Of a DNA stretch of 64,000 nucleotides, positions 17,721 through 30,270 are shown in pieces. The stretch is from Pseudomonas mucoides. Lineage in GTDB: Bacteria > Pseudomonadota > Gammaproteobacteria > Pseudomonadales > Pseudomonadaceae. The DNA lies in the NCBI RefSeq assembly GCF_015461845.1, contig NZ_JACOPW010000001.1, positions 1,808,640 through 1,872,639 on the forward strand. The letters are read 5' to 3'. Under the pieces are notes generated by a model, which searched no databases, was not told the DNA's origin, and saw only the letters and a list, made by a program, of their open reading frames with translations. A program made the translations under genes and the position numbers. The number at the start of each line of letters is the position of its first letter. Within the stretch, counting starts at the first letter, position 1.

Positions 17721-18485
17721 TCAATGCAGAATCTGGCTCAGGAACATCTTGGTCCGATCATTCTGCGGGTTATCGAAGAAGTCGTTCGGCGCAGCCTGTT
17801 CGACGATTTCGCCCTTGTCCATGAAGATCACACGGTTGGCCACGGTGCGGGCGAAGCCCATTTCGTGGGTGACGCAAAGCATGGTCATGCCGTCTTCAGC
17901 CAAGCCGATCATGGTGTCCAGCACCTCTTTCACCATCTCGGGGTCGAGTGCCGAAGTCGGTTCGTCGAACAGCATGATTTTCGGTTTCATGCACAGCGCG
18001 CGGGCAATCGCTACACGCTGTTGCTGGCCACCGGACAGTTGCCCCGGGAATTTATGCGCCTGCTCCGGAATGCGTACGCGTTCCAGGTAATGCATGGCGA
18101 TTTCCTCGGCCTGACGCTTGGGCATTTTGCGCACCCACATTGGCGCCAGGGTGCAGTTCTGCAGGATGGTCAAGTGCGGAAACAGATTGAAGTGCTGGAA
18201 CACCATGCCGACTTCACGGCGCACCGTTTCGATCTGCTTGAGGTCGTTGGTCAGCTCCACGCCATCGACGACGATGCGGCCCTGCTGATGTTCTTCCAGT
18301 CGGTTGAGGCAACGGATAGTGGTGGACTTGCCGGAACCCGACGGGCCGCACAACACGATACGCTCGCCCTGTTTCACGTTCAGGTTGATGTCTTTCAATA
18401 CGTGAAACTGGCCGTACCACTTGTTCACGCCCTGCATCTGAATAATGCCTTCAGGGCTCACAGGCTTTTTGATTGCTTCGCTCAT
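17721..18485 (-). CDS. aapP: General L-amino acid ABC transporter, ATP-binding protein
   Basis: 254-aa polar-amino-acid-type ATPase. Walker A is GPSGSGKST, the Q-loop is in [14 protein letters not shown], the signature is LSGGQQQR, and Walker B is [14 protein letters not shown], with the switch His in [12 protein letters not shown] at 18485 follows TTAGGAG; longer frames have no such signal. It is the last gene of the aapJQMP operon, 10 bp after aapM, and energises uptake through AapQ/AapM. Confidence 0.95.
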   Translation of the reverse strand: MSEAIKKPVSPEGIIQMQGVNKWYGQFHVLKDINLNVKQGERIVLCGPSGSGKSTTIRCLNRLEEHQQGRIVVDGVELTNDLKQIETVRREVGMVFQHFNLFPHLTILQNCTLAPMWVRKMPKRQAEEIAMHYLERVRIPEQAHKFPGQLSGGQQQRVAIARALCMKPKIMLFDEPTSALDPEMVKEVLDTMIGLAEDGMTMLCVTHEMGFARTVANRVIFMDKGEIVEQAAPNDFFDNPQNDRTKMFLSQILH

Positions 18486-18495
18486 TACAAAACTC

Positions 18496-19593
18496 CTAAC
18501 GCTTGTGGCCAGTGTCGAGCTTGCGTTCCAGATGCATGGAATAGCGCGACATACCAAAACAGAAAATCCAGAACACCAGGGCCGCGAACACATAACCTTC
18601 AGTGGCCATGCCCAGCCATTTCGGGTCGGCGGCGGCTTGTTTGACGCTGTTGAGCAGGTCGAACAGGCCGATGATGATCACCAGGCTGGTGTCCTTGAAC
18701 AGCGCAATGAAGGTGTTGACGATGCCTGGGATAACCAGCTTCAGGGCTTGCGGCAGGATCACCAGGCCCATGCTGCGCCAGTAGCCGAGGCCCATCGCGG
18801 CAGCCGCTTCGTACTGACCTTTTGGAATCGCTTGCAGACCACCGCGCACCACTTCGGCGACGTAGGCCGACTGGAACAGGATCACGCCGATCAGTGCCCG
18901 CAGCAGCTTGTCGAAGCTCATGCCTTCGGGCAGGAACAACGGCAGCATCACCGACGACATGAACAGCACCGTAATCAACGGCACGCCGCGCCAGAACTCG
19001 ATGAAGGTCACGCAGACCACACGAATCGCCGGCATGTTCGAACGACGCCCCAGCGCCAGGACGATACCCAGCGGCAACGCGCCGGCGATACCGACGGTGG
19101 CGATCACCAGGGTCAGCATCAAGCCGCCCCATTGACTGGTCGCCACCTGAGTCAGGCCAAAGATGCCGCCATGCAGCAGGAAGTAGGCAATGATCGGGTA
19201 CAGCACCAGAAAGCTCAGGCCATACACCGCTTTACGGTGAAAGCGCGACATGAACAACGGTGCGATACCGATGACCGCCAGCCACACGGTCAGGTCGACG
19301 CGCCAGCGCAGTTCCGGCGGGTAGTAGCCGTACATGAACTGGCCAAACCGCTGTTGGATGAACACCCAGCAGGCGCCCTCCTTCGTGCAGTCGGCGCGCG
19401 TGGTGCCGACCCAGTTGGCGTCCAGGATCGCCCAATGCAGGATCGGTGGCACCACCAGGTAAATCAGATAAAACGCGAACAGGGTCAGCAAGGTATTGAG
19501 CCAGCTGGAGAACATGTTCGCGCGCATCCATGCAATCACACCGATGCTGCTGCTCGGTGGAGGCATGTCTGGTTTGAAAGTATGAGTACTCAT
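18496..19593 (-). CDS. aapM: General L-amino acid ABC transporter permease AapM
   Basis: 365-aa inner-membrane permease, longer than usual HisM/GlnP proteins because of extra N-terminal membrane segments, as in AapM. The conserved permease domain is in the C-terminal 220 residues. It contains the EAA-type loop [27 protein letters not shown] that contacts the ATPase. It pairs with AapQ. It is flanked by 10-bp gaps on both sides within the operon. Confidence 0.94.
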   Translation of the reverse strand: MSTHTFKPDMPPPSSSIGVIAWMRANMFSSWLNTLLTLFAFYLIYLVVPPILHWAILDANWVGTTRADCTKEGACWVFIQQRFGQFMYGYYPPELRWRVDLTVWLAVIGIAPLFMSRFHRKAVYGLSFLVLYPIIAYFLLHGGIFGLTQVATSQWGGLMLTLVIATVGIAGALPLGIVLALGRRSNMPAIRVVCVTFIEFWRGVPLITVLFMSSVMLPLFLPEGMSFDKLLRALIGVILFQSAYVAEVVRGGLQAIPKGQYEAAAAMGLGYWRSMGLVILPQALKLVIPGIVNTFIALFKDTSLVIIIGLFDLLNSVKQAAADPKWLGMATEGYVFAALVFWIFCFGMSRYSMHLERKLDTGHKR

Positions 19594-19603
19594 GCGCTAT
19601 TCC

Positions 19604-20785
19604 TTACCGCTCGATCAGCGCAATGCGCTTGTTGTACCAGTTCATCAGCAGGGAAATGCTGATACTGATCGCCAGGTACACACTCATGGTGATCGCAATC
19701 ACCTCGATCGCCTGCCCGGTCTGGTTCAGCACCGTACCGGCAAACAACGACACCATTTCCGGGTAACCGATACCGGCCGCCAGCGAGGAGTTCTTCGCCA
19801 GGTTCAGGTATTGGCTGGTGAGCGGTGGAATGATCACGCGCAGGGCTTGCGGGATGATCACCTTGCGCAGGGTCGGACCGTTACGCAGCCCGAGCGAGTG
19901 CGCCGCTTCGGTCTGGCCGTGGCTGACCGACTTGATGCCCGAACGCACGATCTCGGCGATGAACGCCGCGGTGTACACCGTCAGGGCCAGGGTCAATGCC
20001 AACAGTTCCGGGATCAGTACCCAGCCACCCACGAAGTTGAAGCCCTTGAGCTCCGGCATTTCCCAGTGCAGCGGCGCGCCGAAGATCAACGCGCACAGCG
20101 CCGGGATCACCAGGAACAGCGCCAGGCCAACCCAGAATTTGTGGAACGGAACGCCGGTCTCTTCGAAGCGTTTGGTCGCCCAGCGGCTCATCAGCACGAT
20201 GGCGACAATGGCCACGACAATGCTCGCCACAAACGGCCAGAACCCGTCCGCCGCCAACGCGGCCGGCATGTTCAGGCCACGGCTGCTGACGAAGAAGGTG
20301 TCGCCGAAGTTATGGCTGTTGCGTGGCCCCGGCATGGTCAGGAAGACCGCGAAGTACCAGAACAGGATTTGCAGCAGCGGCGGAATGTTGCGGAAGACTT
20401 CCACATAAACAGTCGCCAGTTTGCTGATGATCCAGTTCTTCGACAGTCGTGACACGCCGACGATGAACCCGAGGATCGTCGCCAGGATCACGCCGATGAA
20501 CGTCACCAGCAGCGTGTTGAGCAGGCCGATGACAAACACCCGGGCATAGCTGTCCGATTCGGTGTAGTCGATCAGGTGTTGAGCGATGCCGAAACCGGCA
20601 CTGCGCTCCAGAAAACTGAAACCGGAAGTAATACCCCGGTGTTGAAGGTTGGTCTGCGTGTTATCGAACAGATACCAGCCCATCGAGACCACCGCCACAA
20701 TGGTGATGATCTGAAACAGCCACGCACGCACTTTGGGATCGCTGAGGCTGAGCCTCTGCTTTGGTGCGCCGATTGAATTTTGCAT
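19604..20785 (-). CDS. aapQ: General L-amino acid ABC transporter permease AapQ
   Basis: 393-aa permease with an N-terminal membrane anchor, a conserved FLERSAGFGIAQHLIDYTESDSY-like periplasmic segment typical of AapQ, and the EAA loop EIVRSGIKSVSHGQTEAAHSLGL near the C-terminal third. It forms the channel with AapM. It is separated from aapJ by a 65-bp gap that contains a stable hairpin. Confidence 0.94.
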   Translation of the reverse strand: MQNSIGAPKQRLSLSDPKVRAWLFQIITIVAVVSMGWYLFDNTQTNLQHRGITSGFSFLERSAGFGIAQHLIDYTESDSYARVFVIGLLNTLLVTFIGVILATILGFIVGVSRLSKNWIISKLATVYVEVFRNIPPLLQILFWYFAVFLTMPGPRNSHNFGDTFFVSSRGLNMPAALAADGFWPFVASIVVAIVAIVLMSRWATKRFEETGVPFHKFWVGLALFLVIPALCALIFGAPLHWEMPELKGFNFVGGWVLIPELLALTLALTVYTAAFIAEIVRSGIKSVSHGQTEAAHSLGLRNGPTLRKVIIPQALRVIIPPLTSQYLNLAKNSSLAAGIGYPEMVSLFAGTVLNQTGQAIEVIAITMSVYLAISISISLLMNWYNKRIALIER

Positions 20786-20814
20786 GAAGTGCCCCGGATG
20801 TAATGGAACAGAAC

Positions 20815-20843
20815 ATCACCCGGTGGTTGGCCCACCGGGTGAT
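20815..20843 (-). other. Intercistronic stem-loop between aapJ and aapQ
   Basis: Perfect 12-bp stem ATCACCCGGTGG / CCACCGGGTGAT with a 5-nt loop and no T tract. Such hairpins after binding-protein genes usually protect the upstream mRNA and partly reduce downstream expression. That would favour excess AapJ over the membrane subunits. Confidence 0.75.
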
Positions 20844-20850
20844 AGAACCA

Positions 20851-21882
20851 TCAGCGCACTGGTGGTGCGTATTGAATGCCGCCGTTGGTCCACAGGGCGT
20901 TCATGCCACGGTCGATTTCCAGCGGAGTGCTCTTGCCGAGGTTTTTCTCGAAGACTTCACCGTAGTTGCCGACCTGGCTGACGATCTTGACGACCCAGTC
21001 CTTCGGCAGTTTCAGGTCCTTGCCGTACTCGCCATCAGCGCCGAGCAGACGAGCAACGTCTGGGTTTTTAGTCGACTTGGCTTGTTCAACCACGTTTTTG
21101 GAAGTCACGCCTGCCTCTTCGGCGTTGAGCATGGCGTAGCCAACCCAACGAACGATGGCCAGCCACTCGTCGTCGCCGTTACGCACGACTGGACCCAGAG
21201 GTTCTTTGGAAATGGTTTCCGGCAGAACCACGTAGTCTTTCGGCGAAGCCAGCTTGCTGCGCTGTGCGTAGAGCTGGGATTTGTCGGAGGTCAACACGTC
21301 GCAACGACCGGATTCCAGCGACTTGGCGCTTTCATCGGAGGTGTCGAAAGTGATCGGGGTGTACTTCAGGTTGTTGGCACGGAAGTAGTCGGATACGTTC
21401 AGCTCGGTGGTGGTACCGGCTTGAATGCAGATGGTTGCACCGTCCAGTTCCTTGGCACTTTTCACGCCCAGCTTGCTGTTGGCCAGGAAGCCCACGCCGT
21501 CGTAGTAAGTGATGAAGCCAGGAAACTTCAGGCCCATGCCCGCGTCACGGGAACTGGTCATGGTGGAGTTGCGCGACAGCATGTCGATTTCGCCGGATTG
21601 CAGAGCGGTGAAACGCTCCTTGGCATTCAACTGGCTGAATTTGACTTTGTTTGCATCGCCGAACACTGCAGCCGCCACGGCGCGGCAGTAGTCAGCATCG
21701 ATACCAACGATCTTGCCGGTGGAGTCTGGAACCGAGAAGCCCGGCAGACCATCACTGACACCGCACTGTACGAAACCTTTCTTCTGCACTGCATCCAGGG
21801 TTGCACCCGCCTGAGCGAACCCACTGATACCGAGTACTGCGGTTGCAGTCACGATAGCCAGGGTGGATTTCAACATCTTCAT
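20851..21882 (-). CDS. aapJ: General L-amino acid periplasmic binding protein AapJ
   Basis: 343 aa with a Sec signal peptide (MKMLKSTLAIVTATAVLG, cleavage after AQA). The mature domain carries the family-3 solute-binding signature FSVPDSTGKIVGIDADYCRAVAAAVFG. The ligand-region features QSGEIDMLSRNSTMTSSRD and CIQAGTTTELNVSDYF also fit. GGAGG lies just upstream of the ATG. It is the first gene of the operon and delivers a broad range of L-amino acids. Confidence 0.95.
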   Translation of the reverse strand: MKMLKSTLAIVTATAVLGISGFAQAGATLDAVQKKGFVQCGVSDGLPGFSVPDSTGKIVGIDADYCRAVAAAVFGDANKVKFSQLNAKERFTALQSGEIDMLSRNSTMTSSRDAGMGLKFPGFITYYDGVGFLANSKLGVKSAKELDGATICIQAGTTTELNVSDYFRANNLKYTPITFDTSDESAKSLESGRCDVLTSDKSQLYAQRSKLASPKDYVVLPETISKEPLGPVVRNGDDEWLAIVRWVGYAMLNAEEAGVTSKNVVEQAKSTKNPDVARLLGADGEYGKDLKLPKDWVVKIVSQVGNYGEVFEKNLGKSTPLEIDRGMNALWTNGGIQYAPPVR

Positions 21883-23006
<1,124 letters not shown>

Positions 23007-23090
23007 AAGCCTTCCTTTGATCATCCCGCTACGCCGCGCCCGTTTCTTGCATTACACTGGCCGGCGTACATTCCTTAACCAATTGATGAG

Positions 23091-24578
23091 ATGACCGTGC
23101 TCAAAGCACTCAAAAAGATGTTCGGTAAAAGCGAGGTTGAGCAGCTCGCCCCAGTCGCCAGCGCTCCGTCTCACATCCCCAGCCACCGCACCGACGGTCA
23201 TCAGCCTGGCCGGACCGCTGCGGTAGCGGCACCGAAACACGAGCCAGTGACCACACCGGCCGCCCCTCCTGTCGAGGTCATCGCAGCGGAACAACCGCTC
23301 AGCGAAGCCCCGAAACCTGCAAAACCACGTCGTGAACCGAAGCCAAAAGCGCCAGTTATCCCTTGGAAACTCGAAGACTTCGTCGTCGAACCCCAGGAAG
23401 GCAAAACCCGCTTCCACGATTTCAAACTCGCCCCAGAACTGATGCACGCCATCCAGGACCTGGGCTTCCCGTACTGCACGCCGATCCAGGCGCAAGTGCT
23501 TGGCTTTACCTTGGCGGGCAAAGACGCCATCGGTCGCGCCCAGACCGGCACCGGCAAAACGGCCGCGTTCCTGATTTCGATCATCACCCAACTGCTGGAA
23601 ACCCCGCCGCCGAAAGAGCGCTACATGGGTGAACCACGGGCGCTGATCATCGCGCCAACCCGCGAACTGGTGGTGCAGATCGCCAAAGACGCGGCCGACC
23701 TGACCAAGTACACCGGCCTCAACGTCATGACCTTTGTCGGCGGCATGGACTTCGACAAGCAGCTCAAGCACCTCGAAGCCCGTCACTGCGACATCCTCGT
23801 GGCCACCCCGGGCCGCCTGCTCGACTTCAACCAGCGCGGCGACGTGCACCTGGACATGGTCGAAGTGATGGTGCTGGACGAAGCCGACCGGATGCTCGAC
23901 ATGGGTTTCATCCCACAAGTGCGTCAGATCATTCGCCAGACACCGCCGAAGAACGAGCGTCAGACGCTACTGTTCTCCGCGACCTTCACCGAAGACGTGA
24001 TGAACCTCGCCAAGCAATGGACCACCGACCCGTCGATCGTCGAGATCGAGTCGCAGAACGTGGCCAGCGAAAACGTCGAGCAGCACATCTACGCCGTTGC
24101 CGGTGCCGACAAATACAAACTGCTCTACAACCTGGTCAACGACAACGGTTGGGAACGGGTAATGGTGTTCGCCAACCGCAAGGATGAAGTGCGCCGCATC
24201 GAAGAACGCCTGGTGCGCGATGGCGTCAACGCCGCGCAACTGTCCGGCGATGTACCGCAACACAAGCGCATCAAGACGCTGGAAGGATTCCGCGAGGGCA
24301 AGATTCGCGTGCTGGTCGCCACCGATGTCGCCGGTCGCGGCATTCACATCGACGGCATCAGCCACGTGATCAACTTCACCCTGCCGGAAGTTCCGGACGA
24401 CTACGTACACCGTATCGGTCGTACCGGTCGCGCCGGTGCCGATGGCGTGTCCATCAGTTTTGCCGGTGAAGACGACTCCTACCAGCTACCGTCCATCGAG
24501 GCGCTGCTGGGCCGCAAGATCAGCTGTGAAACACCGCCGACGCATCTACTGCGGGCGGTTGAGCGCAAACGCCCGTAA
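23091..24578 (+). CDS. rhlB: ATP-dependent DEAD-box RNA helicase RhlB
   Basis: 495 aa. An N-terminal Pro/Ala/Lys-rich extension of about 100 residues precedes the helicase core. The core has a Q motif region [19 protein letters not shown], Walker [13 protein letters not shown] in [13 protein letters not shown] near residue 263, SAT in LLFSATF, and [10 protein letters not shown] in motif VI. RhlB unwinds structured RNA for the degradosome. The extension is typical of Pseudomonas RhlB and presumably disordered. A strong terminator follows. Confidence 0.93.
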   Translation: MTVLKALKKMFGKSEVEQLAPVASAPSHIPSHRTDGHQPGRTAAVAAPKHEPVTTPAAPPVEVIAAEQPLSEAPKPAKPRREPKPKAPVIPWKLEDFVVEPQEGKTRFHDFKLAPELMHAIQDLGFPYCTPIQAQVLGFTLAGKDAIGRAQTGTGKTAAFLISIITQLLETPPPKERYMGEPRALIIAPTRELVVQIAKDAADLTKYTGLNVMTFVGGMDFDKQLKHLEARHCDILVATPGRLLDFNQRGDVHLDMVEVMVLDEADRMLDMGFIPQVRQIIRQTPPKNERQTLLFSATFTEDVMNLAKQWTTDPSIVEIESQNVASENVEQHIYAVAGADKYKLLYNLVNDNGWERVMVFANRKDEVRRIEERLVRDGVNAAQLSGDVPQHKRIKTLEGFREGKIRVLVATDVAGRGIHIDGISHVINFTLPEVPDDYVHRIGRTGRAGADGVSISFAGEDDSYQLPSIEALLGRKISCETPPTHLLRAVERKRP

Positions 24579-24598
24579 CCGGGAATTGTCAGAAAGAG

Positions 24599-24629
24599 GC
24601 GCAGCCGGAAACGGACTGCGCTTTTTTTT
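24599..24629 (+). terminator. Intrinsic terminator of rhlB
   Basis: Stem GCGCAG-CCG, GAAA tetraloop, CGG-A-CTGCGC, followed by eight T. Confidence 0.92.
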
Positions 24630-24716
24630 CGCCCCGCTTTTTTACAAGCGCTTGCCCAACGCAACTAAAAGTCCATAATAGACAAATTAGTTTACTTGCA
24701 GCTTCCGGAGCCGACC

Positions 24717-25664
24717 ATGTCCAGTACGCCTTATGTGATCACCCAGCCTCAGGCCCGCGAACTGCTGGCGAAGGTCGACGTGCCGCAAATCCTGCGTAAG
24801 CTGTTTCGCGATCTGGCGGCCGGGCAAGCGGTGCAACCGGCGCAGCAACTGGTGGAATTCCCTCAGGGTGCGGGCGACTTCATCAACTACCTCGGCGTAC
24901 TGGCGCAAGATGGCGTCTACGGGGTTAAAACCTCACCGTACATCGTGCGCGAACAAGGCCCGCTGGTGACTGCCTGGACGCTGCTGATGTCGATGCAGAC
25001 CGGCCAGCCGCTGCTACTGTGCGATGCCGGTGAATTGACCACCGCACGCACGGCGGCAACCACCGCTGTCGCTGTTGATGCACTGGCGCCTTTGACGGCG
25101 CAGCGCCTGGCGATCATCGGCAGCGGCAAAGTCGCCCAGGCGCACTTGCACTACGTCAAAGGCCTGCGCGACTGGCAAAGCATCAGCCTCTACTCGCCGA
25201 GCCTGAGCGAGCAAAACCCCGAAGTATTGGCGCAGCTCCAGCGTCTCGATCCTCGTCTGACCATTGTCGACAGCCGCGAAGCGGCCATTCAGAACGCCGA
25301 CGTGATCATGCTGTGCACCTCTTCCGCCGGCCCGGTGATCGACCCGGCTATCTTGAGCAAACCGGCGCTGATCACCTCCATCAGCACCAACGCCCCGCGC
25401 GCCCACGAAGTACCGCCGCAGAGTCTCAATGACATGCAGGTGTTCTGCGACTATCGTCTGACCACGCCGGGTTCGGCGGGCGAGATGCTGATTGCTGGCG
25501 AGCGGCATGGCTGGGACAAGCACTCGATAGTCGGCGACCTGCCCGACCTGCTGAGCGGCAAGGTACAACGCCCCGACTACCACCGGACGGTGTTCTTCCG
25601 CTCCATCGGCCTGGGACTGGAAGACATCGCACTGGCGAATGCCATCTATCACCTACAGCATTAA
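24717..25664 (+). CDS. dauB: NAD(P)H-dependent L-arginine dehydrogenase DauB (ornithine cyclodeaminase family)
   Basis: 315-aa member of the ornithine cyclodeaminase/mu-crystallin family. The NAD(P)-binding Rossmann motif is LAIIGSGKVAQAHL (around residue 135). Substrate-domain segments include GVKTSPYIVREQGPLVTAW and GELTTARTAATTA. Placement directly before dauA and dauR identifies it as DauB, which in P. aeruginosa reduces 2-ketoarginine to L-arginine. D-arginine is thus converted to L-arginine in two steps. ATG at 24717 follows CCGGAG. The family alone would also allow pyrroline-carboxylate reductase activity. Confidence 0.88.
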   Translation: MSSTPYVITQPQARELLAKVDVPQILRKLFRDLAAGQAVQPAQQLVEFPQGAGDFINYLGVLAQDGVYGVKTSPYIVREQGPLVTAWTLLMSMQTGQPLLLCDAGELTTARTAATTAVAVDALAPLTAQRLAIIGSGKVAQAHLHYVKGLRDWQSISLYSPSLSEQNPEVLAQLQRLDPRLTIVDSREAAIQNADVIMLCTSSAGPVIDPAILSKPALITSISTNAPRAHEVPPQSLNDMQVFCDYRLTTPGSAGEMLIAGERHGWDKHSIVGDLPDLLSGKVQRPDYHRTVFFRSIGLGLEDIALANAIYHLQH

Positions 25665-26939
<1,275 letters not shown>

Positions 26940-27029
26940 TCGCCTGTTCAGGTGACGTGTCGCCACGATTACGGCAAACTTCCAGCGCCCGTTTTTACCG
27001 GGCGCTGACGCTGCCTGGAGCTCCACTGT

Positions 27030-27656
27030 ATGAACGCACCTGAAAAAGACCCGGCGCTGGACAATTACCGAGCGATCGCCGATGCCATCGCCACGCTGTT
27101 CTTTCCTCATGCCGAGGTGGTGCTGCACGACCTGCGCACGCAGAAGATCGACTACATCGCCAACAACCTGTCGAAACGGGAAATCGGCGATGACGCGGCG
27201 CTGGAGGACATGCTCAGCGACGATGTCAGCGAAACCAACATTGGGCCGTACGAAAAGCTCAATTGGGACGGCCAGAAGATTCGCAGCTTGAGCACCGTAT
27301 TGCGCGATAGCGAAGGTCATCCGCTGGCCGTGTTGTGCGTCAACCTGAACATCTCGCTGTTCGAGAATGCCAAGGCGGCGCTCGACCTGTTCCTGTCGCC
27401 GAGCAAGCTGATCCCGCAACCGGATTCACTGTTTCGTGATGACTGGCAGGAGCGCATCAATACTTTCCTGCATGCCTGGCTGCGTGAGCGCCAGCTGAGC
27501 CTGAACCTGCTGACACGCGACCATAAACGCGAACTGGTGCTGGCGCTGCACGCCGAAGGCGCTTTCAAGGGCAAGAGCGCGTCGAACTATGTGGCCAATG
27601 TACTGAACATGGGCCGGGCGACGGTTTACAAGCATTTGAAAGAATTGAAAGGCTGA
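27030..27656 (+). CDS. dauR: Transcriptional regulator DauR (YheO-like PAS/HTH)
   Basis: 208 aa. The N-terminal YheO-type PAS domain includes FFPHAEVVLHDLRTQKIDYIANNLSKREIGDD and LCVNLNISLFENAK. The C-terminal helix-turn-helix is KGKSASNYVANVLNMGRATVYKHLKELKG. DauR represses dauBAR in P. aeruginosa and is relieved by arginine. The gene is third in the same order here, 90 bp after dauA. It converges on an arginine-type binding protein gene, with a REP palindrome between. Confidence 0.92.
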   Translation: MNAPEKDPALDNYRAIADAIATLFFPHAEVVLHDLRTQKIDYIANNLSKREIGDDAALEDMLSDDVSETNIGPYEKLNWDGQKIRSLSTVLRDSEGHPLAVLCVNLNISLFENAKAALDLFLSPSKLIPQPDSLFRDDWQERINTFLHAWLRERQLSLNLLTRDHKRELVLALHAEGAFKGKSASNYVANVLNMGRATVYKHLKELKG

Positions 27657-27680
27657 GATTGTGTTGGCTGGTCGGGCCCT

Positions 27681-27761
27681 CGAATCGTCGCACCGCCGGC
27701 TCCCTCAGAGGATTTGTGTTTGACACAGAACCCATGTGGGAGCCGGCGGTGCGACGATTCG
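27681..27761. repeat. Inverted REP pair of a distinct subtype
   Basis: 24-bp perfect arms (27681-27704 and 27738-27761) reading CGAATCGTCGCACCGCCGGC + TCCC and complement. The core GGAGCCGGCGGTGCGACGAT differs from the GGGCTTGCCCGCGAT type found elsewhere in this window. It lies between the converging dauR and binding-protein genes. Confidence 0.85.
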
Positions 27762-27783
27762 ACTTGCCCGCGATGACGGACTA

Positions 27784-28560
27784 TCAGTCGCCGTAGATAT
27801 CGGACTTGAAGTACTTGTCCGAAATCTTCTGATACTCGCCACTCGCCCGAATGCCATCAATCGCCGCGTTCAATTCACTGACCAATTCAGTGTTGCCCTT
27901 GCGCACCGCAATCCCCGCGCCCTCGCCCACGTATTTCGGGTCCTTCAACTCCGGCCCGACAAACGCGTAACCCTTGCCACGCGGCATCGACAGGAAGTCA
28001 TTCAGCGGGATGGTGTCGGCAAAAATCGCATCGAGGCGACCGGCGGCCAGGTCCATGTAGATTTCTTCGTTGTTGCCGTAGCGCTTGACGTTGATGCCCT
28101 TCGGTTCGAACACCTCGGTGGCATAACGGTCGGTGGTGGTCGCGCGCTGCACGCCAACGGTTTTGCCTTTGAGGCTGGCGTATTGGTCATCGACCACCGC
28201 GCCGTCCTTCATCACCAGGCGCGACGAAGTGAAGTAATACTTGTGGGTGAAGTCCACCGACTTCTTGCGGTCTTCATTGATGGTCATGGACGACAGCGCC
28301 ATGTCGATTTTCTTCACTTTCAGGGAAGGAATCAGACCGTCGAATTCGCCTTCGACCCACACACACTGGACCTTCATTTGTGCGCACAACGCGTTGCCGA
28401 TGTCGTAGTCGAAACCGACAATTTTGCCCTCGTCGGTTTTCGAGGCGAACGGCGGGTAAGCGGCTTCGATACCGATGCGCAGGGCTTTCTCGGTGGCAAA
28501 CACGCTGGTGCACGCCAACAGGCTCAGGGCCAGACCGGTGATGAGGGGGAATTTCTTCAT
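27784..28560 (-). CDS. Periplasmic basic-amino-acid (arginine/lysine/ornithine type) binding protein
   Basis: 258 aa with a signal peptide ([19 protein letters not shown], cleavage near VFA-TE). The solute-binding family-3 features are [32 protein letters not shown] and [20 protein letters not shown], close to ArtJ/HisJ/AotJ proteins. No permease or ATPase gene is nearby, so it is an orphan binding protein that must use another transporter or act in sensing. A homologous gene also neighbours dauBAR in P. aeruginosa, which links it to D- or L-arginine uptake. A large palindrome lies over its promoter. Confidence 0.88.
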   Translation of the reverse strand: MKKFPLITGLALSLLACTSVFATEKALRIGIEAAYPPFASKTDEGKIVGFDYDIGNALCAQMKVQCVWVEGEFDGLIPSLKVKKIDMALSSMTINEDRKKSVDFTHKYYFTSSRLVMKDGAVVDDQYASLKGKTVGVQRATTTDRYATEVFEPKGINVKRYGNNEEIYMDLAAGRLDAIFADTIPLNDFLSMPRGKGYAFVGPELKDPKYVGEGAGIAVRKGNTELVSELNAAIDGIRASGEYQKISDKYFKSDIYGD

Positions 28561-28629
28561 GTTCGTTCTCTCGCGGGTTGTTGTTGGTTTGGCAAGACAG
28601 AAGAAAGAGCAGAAACAGGGGACGCCTTT

Positions 28630-28668
28630 TTTGTACTTATAATTCCATACTGGACTTTAATGTACAAA
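28630..28668 (-). promoter_or_regulatory. Palindromic operator over the binding-protein promoter
   Basis: Imperfect palindrome: left arm 28631-28647 (TTGTACTTATAATTCCA) and the complement of the right arm 28651-28667 (TTGTACATTAAAGTCCA) agree at 13 of 17 positions, around TAC. On the minus strand it includes a TTGTAC / AATTAT pair with 17-bp spacing that could be -35/-10. The AAAGTCCA half also occurs before dauB (24668-24675). DauR binding is inferred. Confidence 0.5.
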
Positions 28669-28749
28669 GCGTCAATCGGGTGTGCGCAGTTCGCTGCGGC
28701 CGGTGGTCGGGCAGTGAATCAGGGCGTTTTGCGGTGGAGCTGATAGCCC

Positions 28750-28844
28750 CTTCGCGAGCAGGCTCACTCCTGCAGGGGATCTGGATCGTACACAAACAGT
28801 GTGTTCATGAAGATCAACTGTGGGAGCGAGCCTGCTCGCGAAGA
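28750..28844. repeat. REPIN between moaE and the binding-protein gene
   Basis: Arms CTTCGCGAGCAGGCTC (28750-28765) and GAGCCTGCTCGCGAAG (28829-28844), each with a CTCC-TGCAGG / CTGTGGGAG extension. It occupies about a third of the 307-bp gene-free stretch 28561-28867. The only other feature there is the palindromic promoter at 28630. Confidence 0.85.
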
Positions 28845-28867
28845 CGGGCTTGAGTACGCTGCAGGAA

Positions 28868-29320
28868 CTACTTCTTCCAGCGATCCGCCGCCGCATGATC
28901 GCTGTCACGCCCCTCAACCCAACGCGGGCCATCGCGGGTATTTTCCTTCTTCCAGAACGGCGCACGGGTTTTCAGGTAGTCCATGACAAAGGCGCAGGCA
29001 TCGAACGCGGCTTGGCGGTGGGCGCTGGCGGCGCCGACGAAGACGATCGGTTCGCCCGGTTCCAGGGCGCCGATGCGGTGCAGCACTTCCAGCTTCAACA
29101 GCGGCCAGCGCTGCTCGGCCTCGAGGGCAATCTTGCCGAGGGCTTTTTCGGTCATGCCCGGGTAGTGCTCAAGAAACATCCCGGCCACATCGAGTCCGTC
29201 ATTGAAGTCGCGCACGTAGCCGACAAAACTCACCACCGCGCCCACGCCGACATTGGCAGCGTGCATGGCGTTGACTTCAGCGCCCGGATCGAACGCCGTG
29301 GACTGCACGCGAATCGCCAT
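28868..29320 (-). CDS. moaE: Molybdopterin synthase catalytic (large) subunit MoaE
   Basis: 150 aa. MoaE inserts dithiolene sulfur into precursor Z using MoaD thiocarboxylate. The typical segments are GAVVSFVGYVRD, LEHYPGMTEKAL and VLHRIGALEPGEPIVFVGAASAHRQAAF. The catalytic-Lys motif RAPFWKKE is followed by a charged tail. It starts four bases after the moaD stop and is the last gene of moaC-moaD-moaE. Confidence 0.96.
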   Translation of the reverse strand: MAIRVQSTAFDPGAEVNAMHAANVGVGAVVSFVGYVRDFNDGLDVAGMFLEHYPGMTEKALGKIALEAEQRWPLLKLEVLHRIGALEPGEPIVFVGAASAHRQAAFDACAFVMDYLKTRAPFWKKENTRDGPRWVEGRDSDHAAADRWKK

Positions 29321-29323
29321 GGA

Positions 29324-29566
29324 TCAGCCCCCGGTCACGGTTGGAAAGAAAGCCACTTCATCGCCATCGCTCACCGGCTCGTCGAGCTGGCAAAGGTCTT
29401 CATTGCGGGCGCACATCAGGTTCTGCTCGTTCAATACGTCGGCACCGTCGCGCTGGGCCAGCAGCGCACGCACGTCGTCGACCGTGGCGAAATCCCCCTC
29501 AACCTTGACCGAATCCACGCCGAGCGTTTCACGGTAGCGCGCGAAAAACTTCACGGTAACGTTCAT
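29324..29566 (-). CDS. moaD: Molybdopterin synthase sulfur carrier (small) subunit MoaD
   Basis: 80-aa ubiquitin-like protein beginning [16 protein letters not shown] and ending PTVTGG. The C-terminal Gly-Gly is adenylated and converted to thiocarboxylate. ATG at 29566 overlaps the moaC stop by four bases (ATGA), indicating translational coupling; longer frames would run inside moaC. Confidence 0.95.
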   Translation of the reverse strand: MNVTVKFFARYRETLGVDSVKVEGDFATVDDVRALLAQRDGADVLNEQNLMCARNEDLCQLDEPVSDGDEVAFFPTVTGG

Positions 29567-30036
29567 GGCTGATCCGCCTGGAAATGACCGCTCTTGCCGC
29601 CGACCTTCTCCAGCAGGCGCACGCTTTCGATGGTCATGCCGCGATCCACGGCCTTGCACATGTCGTAGATGGTCAGTGCCGCCACGCTGGCAGCAGTCAG
29701 CGCTTCCATCTCGACGCCCGTCTGCCCGGACAACTTGCAACGCGCGACGATGCGCACGGTATCGTCACCTTCGGCACTGAGCTCGACTTTGACGCCGGTC
29801 AGCATCAGCGGATGGCACAGTGGAATCAGATCGCTGGTTTTCTTCGCCGCCTGAATGCCGGCGATACGCGCCACGGCGAACACATCACCCTTGGGGTGAC
29901 CGCCGCTGACGATCATCTGCAACGTTTCGGGCAACATGCGCACCAGCGCTTGGGCCGTCGCTTCACGGAACGTCACGGCTTTTTCAGTGACGTCGACCAT
30001 GTTGGCGCGCCCTTGGGAATCGAGATGAGTCAGCAC
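29563..30036 (-). CDS. moaC: Cyclic pyranopterin monophosphate synthase MoaC
   Basis: 157 aa with the family start [15 protein letters not shown], the core [31 protein letters not shown] and [22 protein letters not shown]. It converts the MoaA product to cyclic pyranopterin monophosphate in molybdenum-cofactor synthesis. It is the first gene of the local operon. Confidence 0.96.
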   Translation of the reverse strand: MLTHLDSQGRANMVDVTEKAVTFREATAQALVRMLPETLQMIVSGGHPKGDVFAVARIAGIQAAKKTSDLIPLCHPLMLTGVKVELSAEGDDTVRIVARCKLSGQTGVEMEALTAASVAALTIYDMCKAVDRGMTIESVRLLEKVGGKSGHFQADQP

Positions 30037-30116
30037 AGGGTTACTCCTGATCAGGAGCGTCGATTGTAAACCTGTGGGTCAATTTTCCGCACGTTTGATT
30101 GCAAGATCACATTGAA

Positions 30117-30210
30117 CCTTGTGGGAGCGCGGCTTGCCCGCGATGGGATCAACGCGTTATGTCTGATGCACCGCGGTGTCTGCATCGCGGGCAAGCCACG
30201 CGCCTACAGG
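30117..30210. repeat. REPIN between phoH and moaC
   Basis: Imperfect arms CCTTGTGGGAGCGCGGCTTG... and its complement ending CCTACAGG; both carry the TTGCCCGCGAT core. The spacer GGATCAA...TCTGATGCACCGC is shared with the algK REPIN at 39184. Confidence 0.85.
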
Positions 30211-30224
30211 CTTGCATTCATCCA

Positions 30225-30259
30225 TAAAAAACCGGGCGACCTTTGGGGCCGCCCGGTTT
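30225..30259 (-). terminator. Intrinsic terminator of the PhoH-family gene
   Basis: Read on the minus strand: stem AAACCGGGCGGCC / GGTCGCCCGGTTT-type with a short loop, then a run of T (complement of the A tract at 30225-30231). It lies just after the stop at 30271. Confidence 0.85.
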
Positions 30260-30270
30260 GGGTGGAGCAG